DNA of 63,068 bases, taken from Candidatus Peregrinibacteria bacterium RIFOXYA2_FULL_41_18. Its GTDB lineage: Bacteria; Patescibacteriota; Gracilibacteria; UBA1369; UBA12470. The translations under genes were made by a program, and so were the position numbers. The notes below the pieces were generated by a model. The model saw nothing but the letters and a program-made list of their open reading frames with translations, made no database searches and was not told the origin of the DNA. The stretch lies in assembly GCA_001788795.1 (NCBI GenBank), contig MFXH01000013.1, forward strand, positions 1-63,068, given 5' to 3'. Shown here piece by piece: positions 35,567-44,547 of this stretch (within the stretch, counting starts at the first letter, position 1; the number at the start of each line of letters is the position of its first letter).

Positions 35567-37141
35567 ATGGAAATCAACGTCTTACAATCTGTTTTTATGC
35601 TTCTGGGCGGACTCGGCTTATTTATTTTCGGTATAGAAATGAATGCCGAAGGTTTGCAAAAAATCGCAGGCACTCAAATGAAAAAACTGATGGCCAAGGC
35701 GACTCAAAATAGACTTACCGGAGCTTTTGTCGGTGCGACTACTACAGCTATCTTGCAGAGCAGCACTTTTACAACATTGATGATCGCCGGACTTGTTAAC
35801 GCGAATGTTCTTAACCTGACTCAGGCGGCAAGTCTTATCATAGGTGCCAATGTCGGCACTACGATTACCGCTCAGATTATAGCTTTCAAAATATCTTCTT
35901 TTGCGCTGCCTATGATTACTCTTGGCGTCGCTCTCAAATTCTTTACCAAGACCGAGAAGAAGATACTCATGGGCGATATCCTAACCGGTATAGGGTTGCT
36001 ATTCTTCGGATTAAATTTAATGCAGGAAGCATTCTTGCCTCTTGCGGACAGCCCCCAGTTCCATATATTTCTAGCTAATATAAGTGGTGGTTTTTGGATA
36101 GCGTTAATGACAGGATTCATACTCACGGTACTAACTCAATCCAGCTCTGCGAGCATAGGTGTAATTATGGCGTTGGCCGGAACCGGAATGCTTGAGTTTG
36201 AAACAAGCATATCTATGGTTCTCGGAGCCAATGTAGGAACAACTTTAACAACTTTTATAGCATCTTTACGCATGAATTATATAGCAAGAAGAGCTGCGAT
36301 TCTGCATATCATCTTTAATGCCGGAGGTGTCGCAATTATGATTTTATTATTCAAGCCATTCTTTTTCCTCGTATCAAAAACCATTTCGGATCCAACCGAT
36401 GTTTTGAGAGGAATCGCCAATGCTCATACACTTTTCAATATAATTTCGATGTGCATTTTCCTTAGCATTTTACCTTGGCTCGTAAAAGCCGTAACTATAA
36501 TTGTACCAAAAAGGAAAACCACACTTTCCGGAACACCCGCCTTTTTGCAAGGCTATTTAAAAGCTCCGGATATCGCACTTATGCACGTAAAACTAGCATG
36601 TATAGATATGCTGAAACTGACCAGATCAACTCTTGGATTTTTATCCGAATACACAGATGGTGAAGAAAAATATGAAGGAAAAATCCTCGACAACGAATAT
36701 AAGATAAACACTTATCGCAACAAGACATCAAATTATTTAGCAAAAATAGCCGGAAGAAGCTTGACCGAATCGCAAGCCCAAACAGTTCCTGTTTTCCTAC
36801 ACATAGCGAACGATATCGAAACAATTGGTGATCAGATCAAAGATATGGCCTTTGAGATAAAACACATGCACGAGAAAAATGTTAAATTCAGTCGCCATGA
36901 TGTGCATCAAATCCTTGCGCTATGCCATGACGCCGATTCCCATCTCGAAAAACTAATAGGATTACTGGATAAACCTTCTCGAAATCACGTCATAGCTCTC
37001 GAGGAAGAGCTTATAAATTTCAGACGTGACAAACTCGATACCCTGAAACCGAAAAGTCCTCATTTCAGATTTATCGTTAGGGCATTTCACAATATCACAA
37101 GGAAGGCTGTGAATGTGTTGGTGATGACGAGGGAAGTGTGA
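35567..37141 (+). CDS. Na/Pi cotransporter family protein with PhoU-like domain
   Basis: Membrane protein of the NptA family (PF02690). Two inverted-topology repeats each carry the QSS signature: AILQSSTFTTL (about 65) and LTQSSSASIG (about 187). About eight to nine membrane helices are followed by a PhoU-like helical domain (about 340-500). The 524-aa length is standard. It probably moves phosphate or another anion with sodium. Its stop TGA is the beginning of the AGTGACAT repeat array. Confidence 0.88.
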   Translation: MEINVLQSVFMLLGGLGLFIFGIEMNAEGLQKIAGTQMKKLMAKATQNRLTGAFVGATTTAILQSSTFTTLMIAGLVNANVLNLTQAASLIIGANVGTTITAQIIAFKISSFALPMITLGVALKFFTKTEKKILMGDILTGIGLLFFGLNLMQEAFLPLADSPQFHIFLANISGGFWIALMTGFILTVLTQSSSASIGVIMALAGTGMLEFETSISMVLGANVGTTLTTFIASLRMNYIARRAAILHIIFNAGGVAIMILLFKPFFFLVSKTISDPTDVLRGIANAHTLFNIISMCIFLSILPWLVKAVTIIVPKRKTTLSGTPAFLQGYLKAPDIALMHVKLACIDMLKLTRSTLGFLSEYTDGEEKYEGKILDNEYKINTYRNKTSNYLAKIAGRSLTESQAQTVPVFLHIANDIETIGDQIKDMAFEIKHMHEKNVKFSRHDVHQILALCHDADSHLEKLIGLLDKPSRNHVIALEEELINFRRDKLDTLKPKSPHFRFIVRAFHNITRKAVNVLVMTREV

Positions 37142-37229
37142 GGAAGAAGTGACATAGTTGGGGAAGTGACATAGTGACATAGTGACATAGTGACATAGTG
37201 ACATAGTGACATAGTTGGGGAAGTGATAT
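37138..37229 (+). repeat. AGTGACAT / AGTTGGGGA tandem array
   Basis: The order is: AGTGACAT, AGTTGGGGA, six AGTGACAT units in tandem (37165-37212), AGTTGGGGA, AGTGATAT. It begins GTGAGGAAGAAGT, which includes the NptA-family gene's TGA stop and is identical to 43227-43239 after yajQ. Confidence 0.85.
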
Positions 37230-37661
37230 GGCTATTTTCCATGAAGATTTAATGTCTGTGTGTTATTAATCCGGTCATGTACGCACAATCTTTTAAAGAT
37301 CTACTCATTTGGCAGAAATCCATTTCTCTAGTCGAGAAGATTTATTCAATTACAGGTGGACTCCCTAAAAATGAAACTCATATTCTATCATCTCAAATAA
37401 AAAGATCTGCAATTTCGATACCCGCAAATATTGCCGAAGGGTTTAAGAGAATGAGCCTTGGACAATATAAATATTTTCTTTCTATCTCGAACGCCTCCGC
37501 GGCGGAATTGGAAACCCATATTATTATTGCCGAAAAACTTTACAAAGACATAGATTTCTCGGATGTAAAAAATAGTTTAAGTGAAATACAGAAAATGCTT
37601 ACGTCATTCATACGCAAAATATGAACTTAACTCTTCTTCTATGTCACTATGTCACTTCCCC
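37160..37661. repeat. 23-bp perfect inverted repeat enclosing the four-helix-bundle gene
   Basis: The left arm (37160-37182, GGGGAAGTGACAT then AGTGACATAG) is exactly complementary to the right arm (37639-37661), enclosing 456 nt with a single gene. Both arms are built of the AGTGACAT word. Confidence 0.7.
37277..37624 (+). CDS. four-helix-bundle protein (23S rRNA intervening-sequence family)
   Basis: The 115-aa protein matches the S23/IVP four-helix-bundle family: FKDLLIWQKSISLVEKIY at the start and SSQIKRSAISIPANIAEGFKR in helix 2 are its signatures. Members are encoded within intervening sequences of 23S rRNA, near reverse transcriptases (Avd), or alone; the function of the lone form is unknown, though RNA or DNA binding is suspected from surface charge. 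This copy sits between inverted repeats. No reverse transcriptase or rRNA is near it. Confidence 0.88.
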   Translation: MYAQSFKDLLIWQKSISLVEKIYSITGGLPKNETHILSSQIKRSAISIPANIAEGFKRMSLGQYKYFLSISNASAAELETHIIIAEKLYKDIDFSDVKNSLSEIQKMLTSFIRKI

Positions 37662-37690
37662 CTACTTCCCCTACTTCTTCTGTTACTTCT
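37639..37690 (-). repeat. AGTGACAT word repeat, inverted copy
   Basis: Read on the minus strand: GGAGAAGTAACAGAAGAAGT, then AGGGGAAGTAGGGGGAAGTG, then ACATAGTGACATAG. It follows (on the minus strand) the stop of the AI-2E transporter gene, and the transporter's last codons fall inside it. Confidence 0.75.
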
Positions 37691-38822
37691 CCAAGACTTC
37701 TTTATATTCCAACTTATAAATATGCAAGAAGGTCAACGCCAAGATTAATGCGAAGGGGCCTAGGATAATTCCCTTGAATCCGGCAGTAAAAATGCTTCCC
37801 AAGATAACAAAAAATGTGAGGAGCGGATACATGTGCGCTTTTCCACCAATTAAATAAGGCTTAACTATATTATCTACCGTAGAAACAACTGCGATCGCCC
37901 ATATCGCCAAGAAAATTCCTGCGACCCAGTGTCCGCTAAGAAGCAAGAATATAACTATCGGAATCCACACTATTGTAGTCCCGAGATAAGGGATTATAGA
38001 GAAAAATGCCGTAATCGTACCCCAGAAAACAGAGTTATCCACGCCGGCTATCGCATAACCGACTCCCGCAACAAAACCTTGCATGATTGCAGCTCCGAAA
38101 ATGCCATAAATTATCGCTTTGCTTATTATCGCCAATTGCTCAAAAAGGACTTTTTGATATCTGTTAGGCAAAGGCATTATGCTTTTTATGTATTTGATTA
38201 TACGATCTCCGTCTTTCAAGAAATAGAACAACGACAAAATCATTACAAACAGATGTACCAGCAAAACTGAAACTTTTTTCGCTATGCTTGTAGTTCCGGA
38301 AACTATTTTGGTACCTATTGTTTGAGTTGCTGAAGAAAGCGCTTCCACAAGATCTCCTCGCGTAATCGGCGAGTATGCTTCCATTTTATCCAGATAATCT
38401 CCCACTATACTATCTCTAATCATCTCAGGCAAAAGATGTATATTGTCTATTTCGTAAGATGAAAGCTTCCTGTCTATTGCGGAAACCGCTGTAACCGTTT
38501 CGGCCGAAATCAGAGATATCAACATCGATACTATTCCGATAACCACCGTGAGAATTATTATTGTGCTTAGCAGCGCACCGAGCCATTTAGCTTTTCCCTT
38601 AAAGAGTTTATGCCAAAGTTTCTGCAGAGGACCTACGGCCGAAGCCAAAATTGCCGCCATAATAATCGTCACTATAAAAGGCGAAATAATATAAACGATA
38701 TAACAGATCAAAAGCAGCACGACTCCCACCAAAAAATACTTGGAGAGGTTGCCTATAACCAAACTGTCTTCCACGTTCTTGGAAGTACGCAGTTTTTCCA
38801 AACTTGTTTTATGTTTCACCAT
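37683..38822 (-). CDS. AI-2E family transporter (PerM/YdiK-like)
   Basis: Polytopic membrane protein of 379 aa with about eight helices in the usual PF01594 arrangement: two at the N-terminus (FLVGVVLLLICYIVYIISPFIVTIIMAAILAS), one near 90, and five in the C-terminal half. The conserved GFVAGVGYAIAGV and FFSIIPYLGTTIVWIP motifs are present. Members export small signals or act as sodium-proton antiporters; the substrate here is unknown. It is divergent from the cyclophilin gene. Confidence 0.85.
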   Translation of the reverse strand: MVKHKTSLEKLRTSKNVEDSLVIGNLSKYFLVGVVLLLICYIVYIISPFIVTIIMAAILASAVGPLQKLWHKLFKGKAKWLGALLSTIIILTVVIGIVSMLISLISAETVTAVSAIDRKLSSYEIDNIHLLPEMIRDSIVGDYLDKMEAYSPITRGDLVEALSSATQTIGTKIVSGTTSIAKKVSVLLVHLFVMILSLFYFLKDGDRIIKYIKSIMPLPNRYQKVLFEQLAIISKAIIYGIFGAAIMQGFVAGVGYAIAGVDNSVFWGTITAFFSIIPYLGTTIVWIPIVIFLLLSGHWVAGIFLAIWAIAVVSTVDNIVKPYLIGGKAHMYPLLTFFVILGSIFTAGFKGIILGPFALILALTFLHIYKLEYKEVLEK

Positions 38823-38881
38823 TTTGTTTTTGTTTATTTTCTAGCGAGTATGTTAGCATAACATCGATTTAACAAACAAAT

Positions 38882-39460
38882 ATGAAAAAAACCTTATCTA
38901 TTCTTTTAATCTCAATTCTTATGGTTGGAATGTTTGGATGCAGTACGAAAAAATTCGATCAAACTGCGACGCCGGAAAAGGGCGATACGATCGCAACGAT
39001 TACAACAACTATGGGTATTGTAAAAATTAAATTCTTCGAAGATCTTGCTCCTGAAATCGTTAAAAACTTCACCACTCTAGCGCAAGACGGATATTATGAC
39101 GGGCTTGTTTTCCACAGAGTCATAGAAGGGTTCATGATCCAAGGCGGAGACCCAAAAGGCAATGGCACCGGTGGACATAGTTATAAGGGAGAAGGTACGA
39201 CTCTTGAAGATGAAATTGCGCCCGAGTTATCTCATGTACGAGGCGCTATTTCGATGGCTAATCGTGGACCTGATACAAACGGAAGCCAATTTTTCATAGT
39301 TCACAAAGATGCTACTTATCTTGATGGTGGATATTCGATCTTCGCGCAGGTTTATGAAGGCATGGACATCGTCGATTCAATTGCCGTCGTAGATGTTGAT
39401 AGCAATGACAAGCCATTAACTGATGTCGTAATCGAGAGTATCGAAATAACAACTCTGTAA
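38882..39460 (+). CDS. peptidyl-prolyl cis-trans isomerase, cyclophilin type, lipoprotein
   Basis: Surface-anchored foldase. The signal peptide ends in a lipobox (GMFGCST, Cys20). The cyclophilin domain follows, with FHRVIEGFMIQGGDPKGNGTGG and SMANRGPDTNGSQFFI; the catalytic Arg lies in FHRV. The 192-aa length is typical of single-domain bacterial cyclophilins. It is followed 8 bp later by the flavoprotein gene and likely cotranscribed with it. Confidence 0.92.
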   Translation: MKKTLSILLISILMVGMFGCSTKKFDQTATPEKGDTIATITTTMGIVKIKFFEDLAPEIVKNFTTLAQDGYYDGLVFHRVIEGFMIQGGDPKGNGTGGHSYKGEGTTLEDEIAPELSHVRGAISMANRGPDTNGSQFFIVHKDATYLDGGYSIFAQVYEGMDIVDSIAVVDVDSNDKPLTDVVIESIEITTL

Positions 39461-39468
39461 TTCTACAC

Positions 39469-40653
39469 ATGAAAATTGCAATAATCGGAGGCGGTGCGGC
39501 AGGTATGATGGCTGCCGCAACAATTAGCGAAAAACAGTCTGATGCGGAGGTTTTTTTGATAGAAAGGAATCCTGAATTGGGCAAGAAGGTTATGCTGACA
39601 GGTGGTGGAAGATGTAATCTCACGACAGGTATTCCCGACCTATCGCTTGTATTGAATAGATATCCGCGCGGAGGGAAGTTCCTTAATTCGGCAATGAGAA
39701 ATTTTCCACCGGAAGATGTTCGGAATTTCTTCGAAGAGCATGGTGTGGGATTAAAGGTTGAGGAAGACATGAGGGTTTTCCCTGCTTCCGACGAGAGTCG
39801 AGACGTTGTTGATGTTTTTGGAAGAATTTTTTCTAAAAATAATAATGTCCATGTCGTATTAAGCAGACCGGTACAAGAGGTTTCCAAACAAGATTCAGGT
39901 TTTTTACTTACTTGTGGCGGACTTAAAATAGAAGCTGACAAATTGATAATAACAACCGGAGGGAAAGAAGGTGGCGGACATGATTTCGCCAAGTACTTTG
40001 GTCATCACGTCTCCCCTCTCGCACCCAGCCTGAATGCACTCGTTATCAAGGAAGAGTGGACTCATGAACTTGCCGGAGTTTCTATTGAGCGCGCACGTTT
40101 GAGTGTAGGGAAAAATTCTTTTGTCGGACCTTTTGTATTTACGCATAAAGGTGTTAGCGGACCTGCTGTTTTCGCGATATCTTCCATGACAGCTTTTGAT
40201 AATCCTACTCAGCTCACTATCGATTTTGCGCCTGATATGACTTTCCCTGAATTCGAGGCGGCGTTCAAGAAAGAGGTCGTTGATAATCCGAAAAAGCTTT
40301 TTCGAAATACTGCCTCCATGTTCATGCCGAAATCTGTTGCTGATGTTTTGTGCGAACGAGAATATCTGGAGAAAAAACACAATGGCGAGATCAGCAAGGG
40401 TCAGATGACAAAAATGATTGAACTTATTAAGCATTTTCCGCTTACTATCTCGGGACGCGTTCCGGGAGACGAGTTCGTAACCGCAGGGGGGATTTATTTG
40501 GATGAAATCAACCCTCGCACTATGGAGTCTAAGCTTTGCTCGGGACTTTATTTTGCAGGAGAAGTTCTCAATATAGATGGCGTTACCGGAGGATTCAATC
40601 TTCAAGCGGCTTGGGCGACCGGGAGGCTTGCGGGAGAGAGTGCGTGCGAGTAA
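39469..40653 (+). CDS. FAD-dependent oxidoreductase, HI0933/BaiN family
   Basis: Flavoprotein of 394 aa with the dinucleotide-binding IIGGGAAGMMAA (about 4-15), the family motif GKKVMLTGGGRCNLT, and a C-terminal FAD-contact segment NIDGVTGGFNLQAAWATGR. This family includes BaiN-like reductases, but the physiological substrate of most members is unknown. It is next to the cyclophilin gene and 32 bp before the membrane-protein gene. Confidence 0.9.
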   Translation: MKIAIIGGGAAGMMAAATISEKQSDAEVFLIERNPELGKKVMLTGGGRCNLTTGIPDLSLVLNRYPRGGKFLNSAMRNFPPEDVRNFFEEHGVGLKVEEDMRVFPASDESRDVVDVFGRIFSKNNNVHVVLSRPVQEVSKQDSGFLLTCGGLKIEADKLIITTGGKEGGGHDFAKYFGHHVSPLAPSLNALVIKEEWTHELAGVSIERARLSVGKNSFVGPFVFTHKGVSGPAVFAISSMTAFDNPTQLTIDFAPDMTFPEFEAAFKKEVVDNPKKLFRNTASMFMPKSVADVLCEREYLEKKHNGEISKGQMTKMIELIKHFPLTISGRVPGDEFVTAGGIYLDEINPRTMESKLCSGLYFAGEVLNIDGVTGGFNLQAAWATGRLAGESACE

Positions 40654-40685
40654 AATTTGGTTGTGTAATTTTTTAAAAAATATCA

Positions 40686-42716
40686 ATGATAACCACTCTC
40701 GTTTCCATTTTGTTTTTCGGGATGTCGTTTCTTATTTTTACCTATGTCATCTCGTCGATTTTCAGTAAAAACCACTTAATCACACAGGAGGATATATCCG
40801 GCATAATGTTACCGAAATATCTTTTATGGACCATTTTATTAGTGGTCGCGGGATACAATTTTTTCATGTATGACTTACTACATATTGAAGACAGCGTTTT
40901 CGGTATAGGATTCGGCTTGTTTCATGTTTTTGCGCTGATTGGAATCCTTCTATCTTTCCCGAAAGAGAAAAGGACAATCCTCGTTTATACGCTTGTAATC
41001 GCAGGAATAGTTGCTTCTTTCGGATCAGTCTTCAGAGCCAGCGAAATGGTGCAAGTCTTCAATTTGTTCATAATGAGAATCAGCTGTTTAACTCTCGGCT
41101 TTGTTTATATTCTAAACGAGGTTCAATGGAGCGGACTATGGATCCTTAGAAACGCATGGGCAATCGTAATGAGAGGTTTCAGACATCTTATAGTTTTGGC
41201 CAAAATGATTTCGCAAAAAAAAGGTGAAAAAAGATCGCACATTCTCAAAATAATCAAAACATCTGCAATAACGCTTATAGTATTTCTGATCTTCACATTA
41301 CTTCTGTCGCAAGCCGACCCTATATTCGATCAAATGATGACAGAAGTTAGAGAGCAACTTATTGAAAGAACTTTTGTATCTATCGTACTGGGTTTATTGC
41401 TTTTTGCCATCTTAACGTACAAGATCAAAACCGATAAAAACATTGAACATAAGCTCAGCGTACTGGGATTCTATGACATAGCTGTTCCCGTTTCTGTTCT
41501 CGTCTTGTTATTCGCGGGATTTTTGTTCATACAGTGGAAATATCTTTTCGCTTCAAACGTCGATTTCCAAGCTTTTGACATAACCTATTCGGATTATGTG
41601 AGGAAAGGGTTTATAGAGCTGCTTGTGACATCTTTTTTCGGCAGCATGATCGCTTATTTGACAGTCATCAAATCTAATGAAACAGACAGCAAGAGTCGCT
41701 TCTTTTTTCTCAAAACCGCCAATATAGTTCTGATAGTTCAGTTGTTCGCATTGCTCGGATCCGCTCTCAAGAGAGACCTGCTTTATATAGATATATACGG
41801 CATAACCCGAGTCAGAATAGCCGGAGGAGTTTTCTTGGCATGTTTGGCTGTATTTTTCACGCTTGTGCTTCTTATGAATCTGTTCAGAAGGATGAAAGAA
41901 AAACATCTTTTCATAGGAATCGGGGCGATACTCATGTCGGCTTTTATTGCCGTAAATGTCATAAATATAGACAAGATTATCGCTGATGCAGTACCGCCGG
42001 AAGGAAGAGATGCCGATTATTTTTATATAAACAATCTCTCCGCGGATGCCATATCTGGGTGGGAGAATTCAATCTACGATTCAAGCGTATTTCTTGATGA
42101 TATAATATCAAAATCCGAACTGACCGAAGACGAAAAAACTTCGCTCGCCAGCACCAAACTCGCCTTAATCGCTCTGCAAAACAATAGAGATATCATTAAC
42201 GCCAAATTTTCTTCAGAATCGGACTTCCAATCCTATATCACGGAATTAAACAAATCGGCATACGACTATTGGACCGGAAATGTAAATTCGAGACCGCTTG
42301 AGGCGGAAAGATCTTGGACTTCTTGGAATCTGACCGAGCATAACGCTTATCTCGATATGCAAGATAATAGCCTCTTGTTCTATGATGGACTCGATTGCTT
42401 GATCAACGAGATTGCCGACTATCAGCTGACGAATCTTATTGATCTCTGGTCTTATGAAGATGACAGGCTTAATTCATTCGAATATCCTCTTGTAGATTTG
42501 AATTTAAGAGGATCAACCTATTATAATACTTATGACATGATATTCGTAGCGATAGAAGAGGCTCCAGAAGAACTCAGCAACAAGATAGAAGAGGCCTATA
42601 CAACTGAGCATGGATATTATGACCAACCTACCGATGATGAATTTAGAAAAGATGAGTTCGGCGTACTTGCGGAACTCAAGGCGATGCATATTCCGACTTC
42701 TTGCGGTATAAAATAA
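40686..42716 (+). CDS. DUF4173/DUF4153-like membrane protein
   Basis: A 676-aa protein with about 12 membrane helices in its first 430 residues and a soluble extracytoplasmic C-terminal 240 residues. The segment YSDYVRKGFIELLVTSFFGS closely fits the DUF4173 signature (a Y-A-R-R-G-F-x-E-L type motif). The function is unknown. It is in line with the flavoprotein and yajQ genes (32-bp and 19-bp gaps). Confidence 0.7.
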   Translation: MITTLVSILFFGMSFLIFTYVISSIFSKNHLITQEDISGIMLPKYLLWTILLVVAGYNFFMYDLLHIEDSVFGIGFGLFHVFALIGILLSFPKEKRTILVYTLVIAGIVASFGSVFRASEMVQVFNLFIMRISCLTLGFVYILNEVQWSGLWILRNAWAIVMRGFRHLIVLAKMISQKKGEKRSHILKIIKTSAITLIVFLIFTLLLSQADPIFDQMMTEVREQLIERTFVSIVLGLLLFAILTYKIKTDKNIEHKLSVLGFYDIAVPVSVLVLLFAGFLFIQWKYLFASNVDFQAFDITYSDYVRKGFIELLVTSFFGSMIAYLTVIKSNETDSKSRFFFLKTANIVLIVQLFALLGSALKRDLLYIDIYGITRVRIAGGVFLACLAVFFTLVLLMNLFRRMKEKHLFIGIGAILMSAFIAVNVINIDKIIADAVPPEGRDADYFYINNLSADAISGWENSIYDSSVFLDDIISKSELTEDEKTSLASTKLALIALQNNRDIINAKFSSESDFQSYITELNKSAYDYWTGNVNSRPLEAERSWTSWNLTEHNAYLDMQDNSLLFYDGLDCLINEIADYQLTNLIDLWSYEDDRLNSFEYPLVDLNLRGSTYYNTYDMIFVAIEEAPEELSNKIEEAYTTEHGYYDQPTDDEFRKDEFGVLAELKAMHIPTSCGIK

Positions 42717-42735
42717 ATTTTAACCCTAAATCCCT

Positions 42736-43230
42736 ATGGCTTCCGACTCATCAATGGACATCATTTGCGATTTCAATGTTCACGAGCTGACCAATGCCGT
42801 CGATCAGGCGCGGCGTGAGATCTCCACAAGATATGACTTAAAAAGCCTCGGTATAACAATCGACCAGACGGAAGATGCTATCACTATCACAACACCGTCG
42901 GAATATTCGCTTAATGCAGCTTTTGAAACCTTGCTTCAGAAAGTCATAAACAGGAAACTTTCACCAAAGATTCTCAATAAAAAAGATATGGAGAAAATGG
43001 GCGGCACTACCGTGAGATACAAGGTTGAATTGGTTAAGGCTCTCGATCAAGAAAGTGCCAAGAAAGTATCGGCTGTCATAAGAGAAAAATTCCCAAAAGT
43101 GAAGCCGAGCATCCAAGGGCAAGCGGTTCGTGTAACATCTAAATCGAGGGATGAATTGCAGGGAGTTATTGCGATGCTAAGAACCGACAAGGTAATCGAC
43201 TTGCCGTTGCAGTTCACGAATTATAGGTGA
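42736..43230 (+). CDS. yajQ: YajQ family nucleotide-binding protein
   Basis: The 164-aa protein has two ferredoxin-like domains. It starts SSMDIICDFNVHELTNAVDQ and contains STRYDLKSL and the VRVTSKSRDELQ motif typical of YajQ. Homologues bind cyclic di-GMP or GTP and tRNA in other bacteria; the role here is not known. The stop TGA lies at the start of a word repeat. Confidence 0.93.
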   Translation: MASDSSMDIICDFNVHELTNAVDQARREISTRYDLKSLGITIDQTEDAITITTPSEYSLNAAFETLLQKVINRKLSPKILNKKDMEKMGGTTVRYKVELVKALDQESAKKVSAVIREKFPKVKPSIQGQAVRVTSKSRDELQGVIAMLRTDKVIDLPLQFTNYR

Positions 43231-43266
43231 GGAAGAAGTTGGAGAAGTGACGTAGTGACATAGTGG
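43227..43266 (+). repeat. AGTGACAT word repeat after yajQ
   Basis: GTGAGGAAGAAGTTGGAGAA followed by GTGACGTAGTGACATAGTGG. The first 13 nt are identical to the start of the array at 37138, again including a TGA stop codon. Confidence 0.75.
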
Positions 43267-43279
43267 CGATTCTCTGATT

Positions 43280-43678
43280 TTATTCCGAAAATCTCACGGG
43301 GATTCGAATTTCTTCATCGTTTTCCGGCAAGCCGGATGGATTGTCTTTACGCAAAATCAACTCGCCTGCGAGCGCGTCTGTTGTGAATTCAAGCGTGCCT
43401 TCAAAAGGTACAAGTTCTTCCGTCTGCCAGTCGCTCAACGCTTGCACAAGCCCTTGCGCTATTACCGTACCATTCGCATCCACAAGTTCGACCGGGAAAG
43501 TCGCTTCAAAAAACCAAGTTCCAACCGCAGAGCCTTGTATAGCGAGAGGGCTCGATATCTCGACGTTCGGCTGAGGATCGGAGACTGTGATGTCTGCCGT
43601 TTCGGCAGGCTGTGCTTGACTGCAGCCTGAAAAAGAAATCAACATTGCCAAGGCTAATCCGAGAAAATGTTTTTTCAT
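43280..43678 (-). CDS. lipoprotein with Gmad2-type immunoglobulin-like domain
   Basis: The start at 43678 (MKKHFLGLALAMLISFSGCSQ) gives a clean lipoprotein signal with Cys19; the frame is open further upstream into the LysE gene but only as an overlap. The 132-aa product carries one Gmad2-like beta-sandwich domain (SSPLAIQGSAVGTWFFEATFPVELVD ... SGLPENDEEIRIPVRF). Such domains occur in spore-germination and cell-surface proteins. It is likely anchored to the outer face of the membrane; partner unknown. Confidence 0.78.
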   Translation of the reverse strand: MKKHFLGLALAMLISFSGCSQAQPAETADITVSDPQPNVEISSPLAIQGSAVGTWFFEATFPVELVDANGTVIAQGLVQALSDWQTEELVPFEGTLEFTTDALAGELILRKDNPSGLPENDEEIRIPVRFSE

Positions 43679-43686
43679 GTTTGTTG

Positions 43687-44307
43687 TTATATAAAATAAA
43701 TGATGCTGCTCCAAATAGACTTTAATCCAAAAAATATCAGCAATAAAGCAAATATCTTGAATACCGTACCAACAAGTTTTTGCTTCAATAACAAGGGTCT
43801 GAATTTCGAAAAAATATAAGACAATATTACTACTGACATCAACCATCCGATCTCGAACAGTATCAAAAACAGCATGTGTCCAAACGAAATCATTTGTTTT
43901 AATTCAAAAGCTCTCGGCACGCAAATCGTTATCCAGAAAATCCAGAAAGCTCCATTCAGGACCGTAAGCAATAGCAGTTTCGAAAATGAAAAAATCTCTT
44001 TTTTTTCGCTTGAAATCTTCTCAATCCCCCACACCTGTTTCGCAATCCAGAACAAAACGATCGCTCCACCGAAAGATATAATGTAAAAATAATCTGTCGG
44101 AATATCCCATGCAAAAAAGAACATCAACACTAAAACAGCCACGAGCGACTCTGCGATCAAGGCCTTCAGAGCCACAATCAAACTTCGTCTGAAGCCTTTG
44201 TTCAAGACTTCCGTGAATATTGCAGTCAAAATCGGCCCCGGCACGGCACCGCCGATAATTCCGAGCGTAAGAATTTCAAGAATTTTCAAGAGGAGAGTCT
44301 CGTACAT
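43687..44307 (-). CDS. LysE/RhtB family transporter
   Basis: The 206-aa protein has six membrane helices and the family's N-terminal GIIGGAVPGPILTAIFTEVLNKGFRRSL motif (G-x-x-x-G-P). Members export amino acids or other small solutes; substrate unknown. It is 8 bp upstream of the Gmad2 lipoprotein gene and cotranscribed with it. Confidence 0.82.
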   Translation of the reverse strand: MYETLLLKILEILTLGIIGGAVPGPILTAIFTEVLNKGFRRSLIVALKALIAESLVAVLVLMFFFAWDIPTDYFYIISFGGAIVLFWIAKQVWGIEKISSEKKEIFSFSKLLLLTVLNGAFWIFWITICVPRAFELKQMISFGHMLFLILFEIGWLMSVVILSYIFSKFRPLLLKQKLVGTVFKIFALLLIFFGLKSIWSSIIYFI

Positions 44308-44380
44308 GCAAATTTTATAAAACCTTTACTGTATGGCATTAGAACTATATATTCTTGTTTAGTAATTTAATAAAGACATT

Positions 44381-44545
44381 ATGACAAATACTGAAGACAT
44401 AACTCCTGAAGGAGAGAATCCAAAAACAATAGGTTTGAGACATATGCGACCTCAACCTCCACGCACACTTGGAAAAGGTAATATGGGTCGAGGGATGATA
44501 TTCAACAACAAGATGTCGATCAAGAAAGGGAATCGAGGAAGATAG
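44381..44545 (+). CDS. small basic protein, 54 aa, hypothetical
   Basis: An ATG-to-TAG frame lying in the gap between two minus-strand genes. The product starts MTNTEDITPEGENPKTIGLR and ends KMSIKKGNRGR; it has no cysteine or hydrophobic segment and is rich in Arg, Lys, Met, Gly and Pro. It fills its intergenic space exactly, ending 2 bp before the convergent lipoprotein stop. It may be a real small nucleic-acid-binding protein or a chance frame. Confidence 0.4.
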   Translation: MTNTEDITPEGENPKTIGLRHMRPQPPRTLGKGNMGRGMIFNNKMSIKKGNRGR

Positions 44546-44547
44546 TA

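Noticed and set aside
37138..37229. CRISPR array
   Set aside because: The units are 8-9 nt tandem words with no spacers, and no cas gene is present.
37277..37624. Avd accessory gene of a diversity-generating retroelement
   Set aside because: No reverse transcriptase, template repeat or variable repeat is present nearby; the protein fits the lone S23-like four-helix-bundle group.
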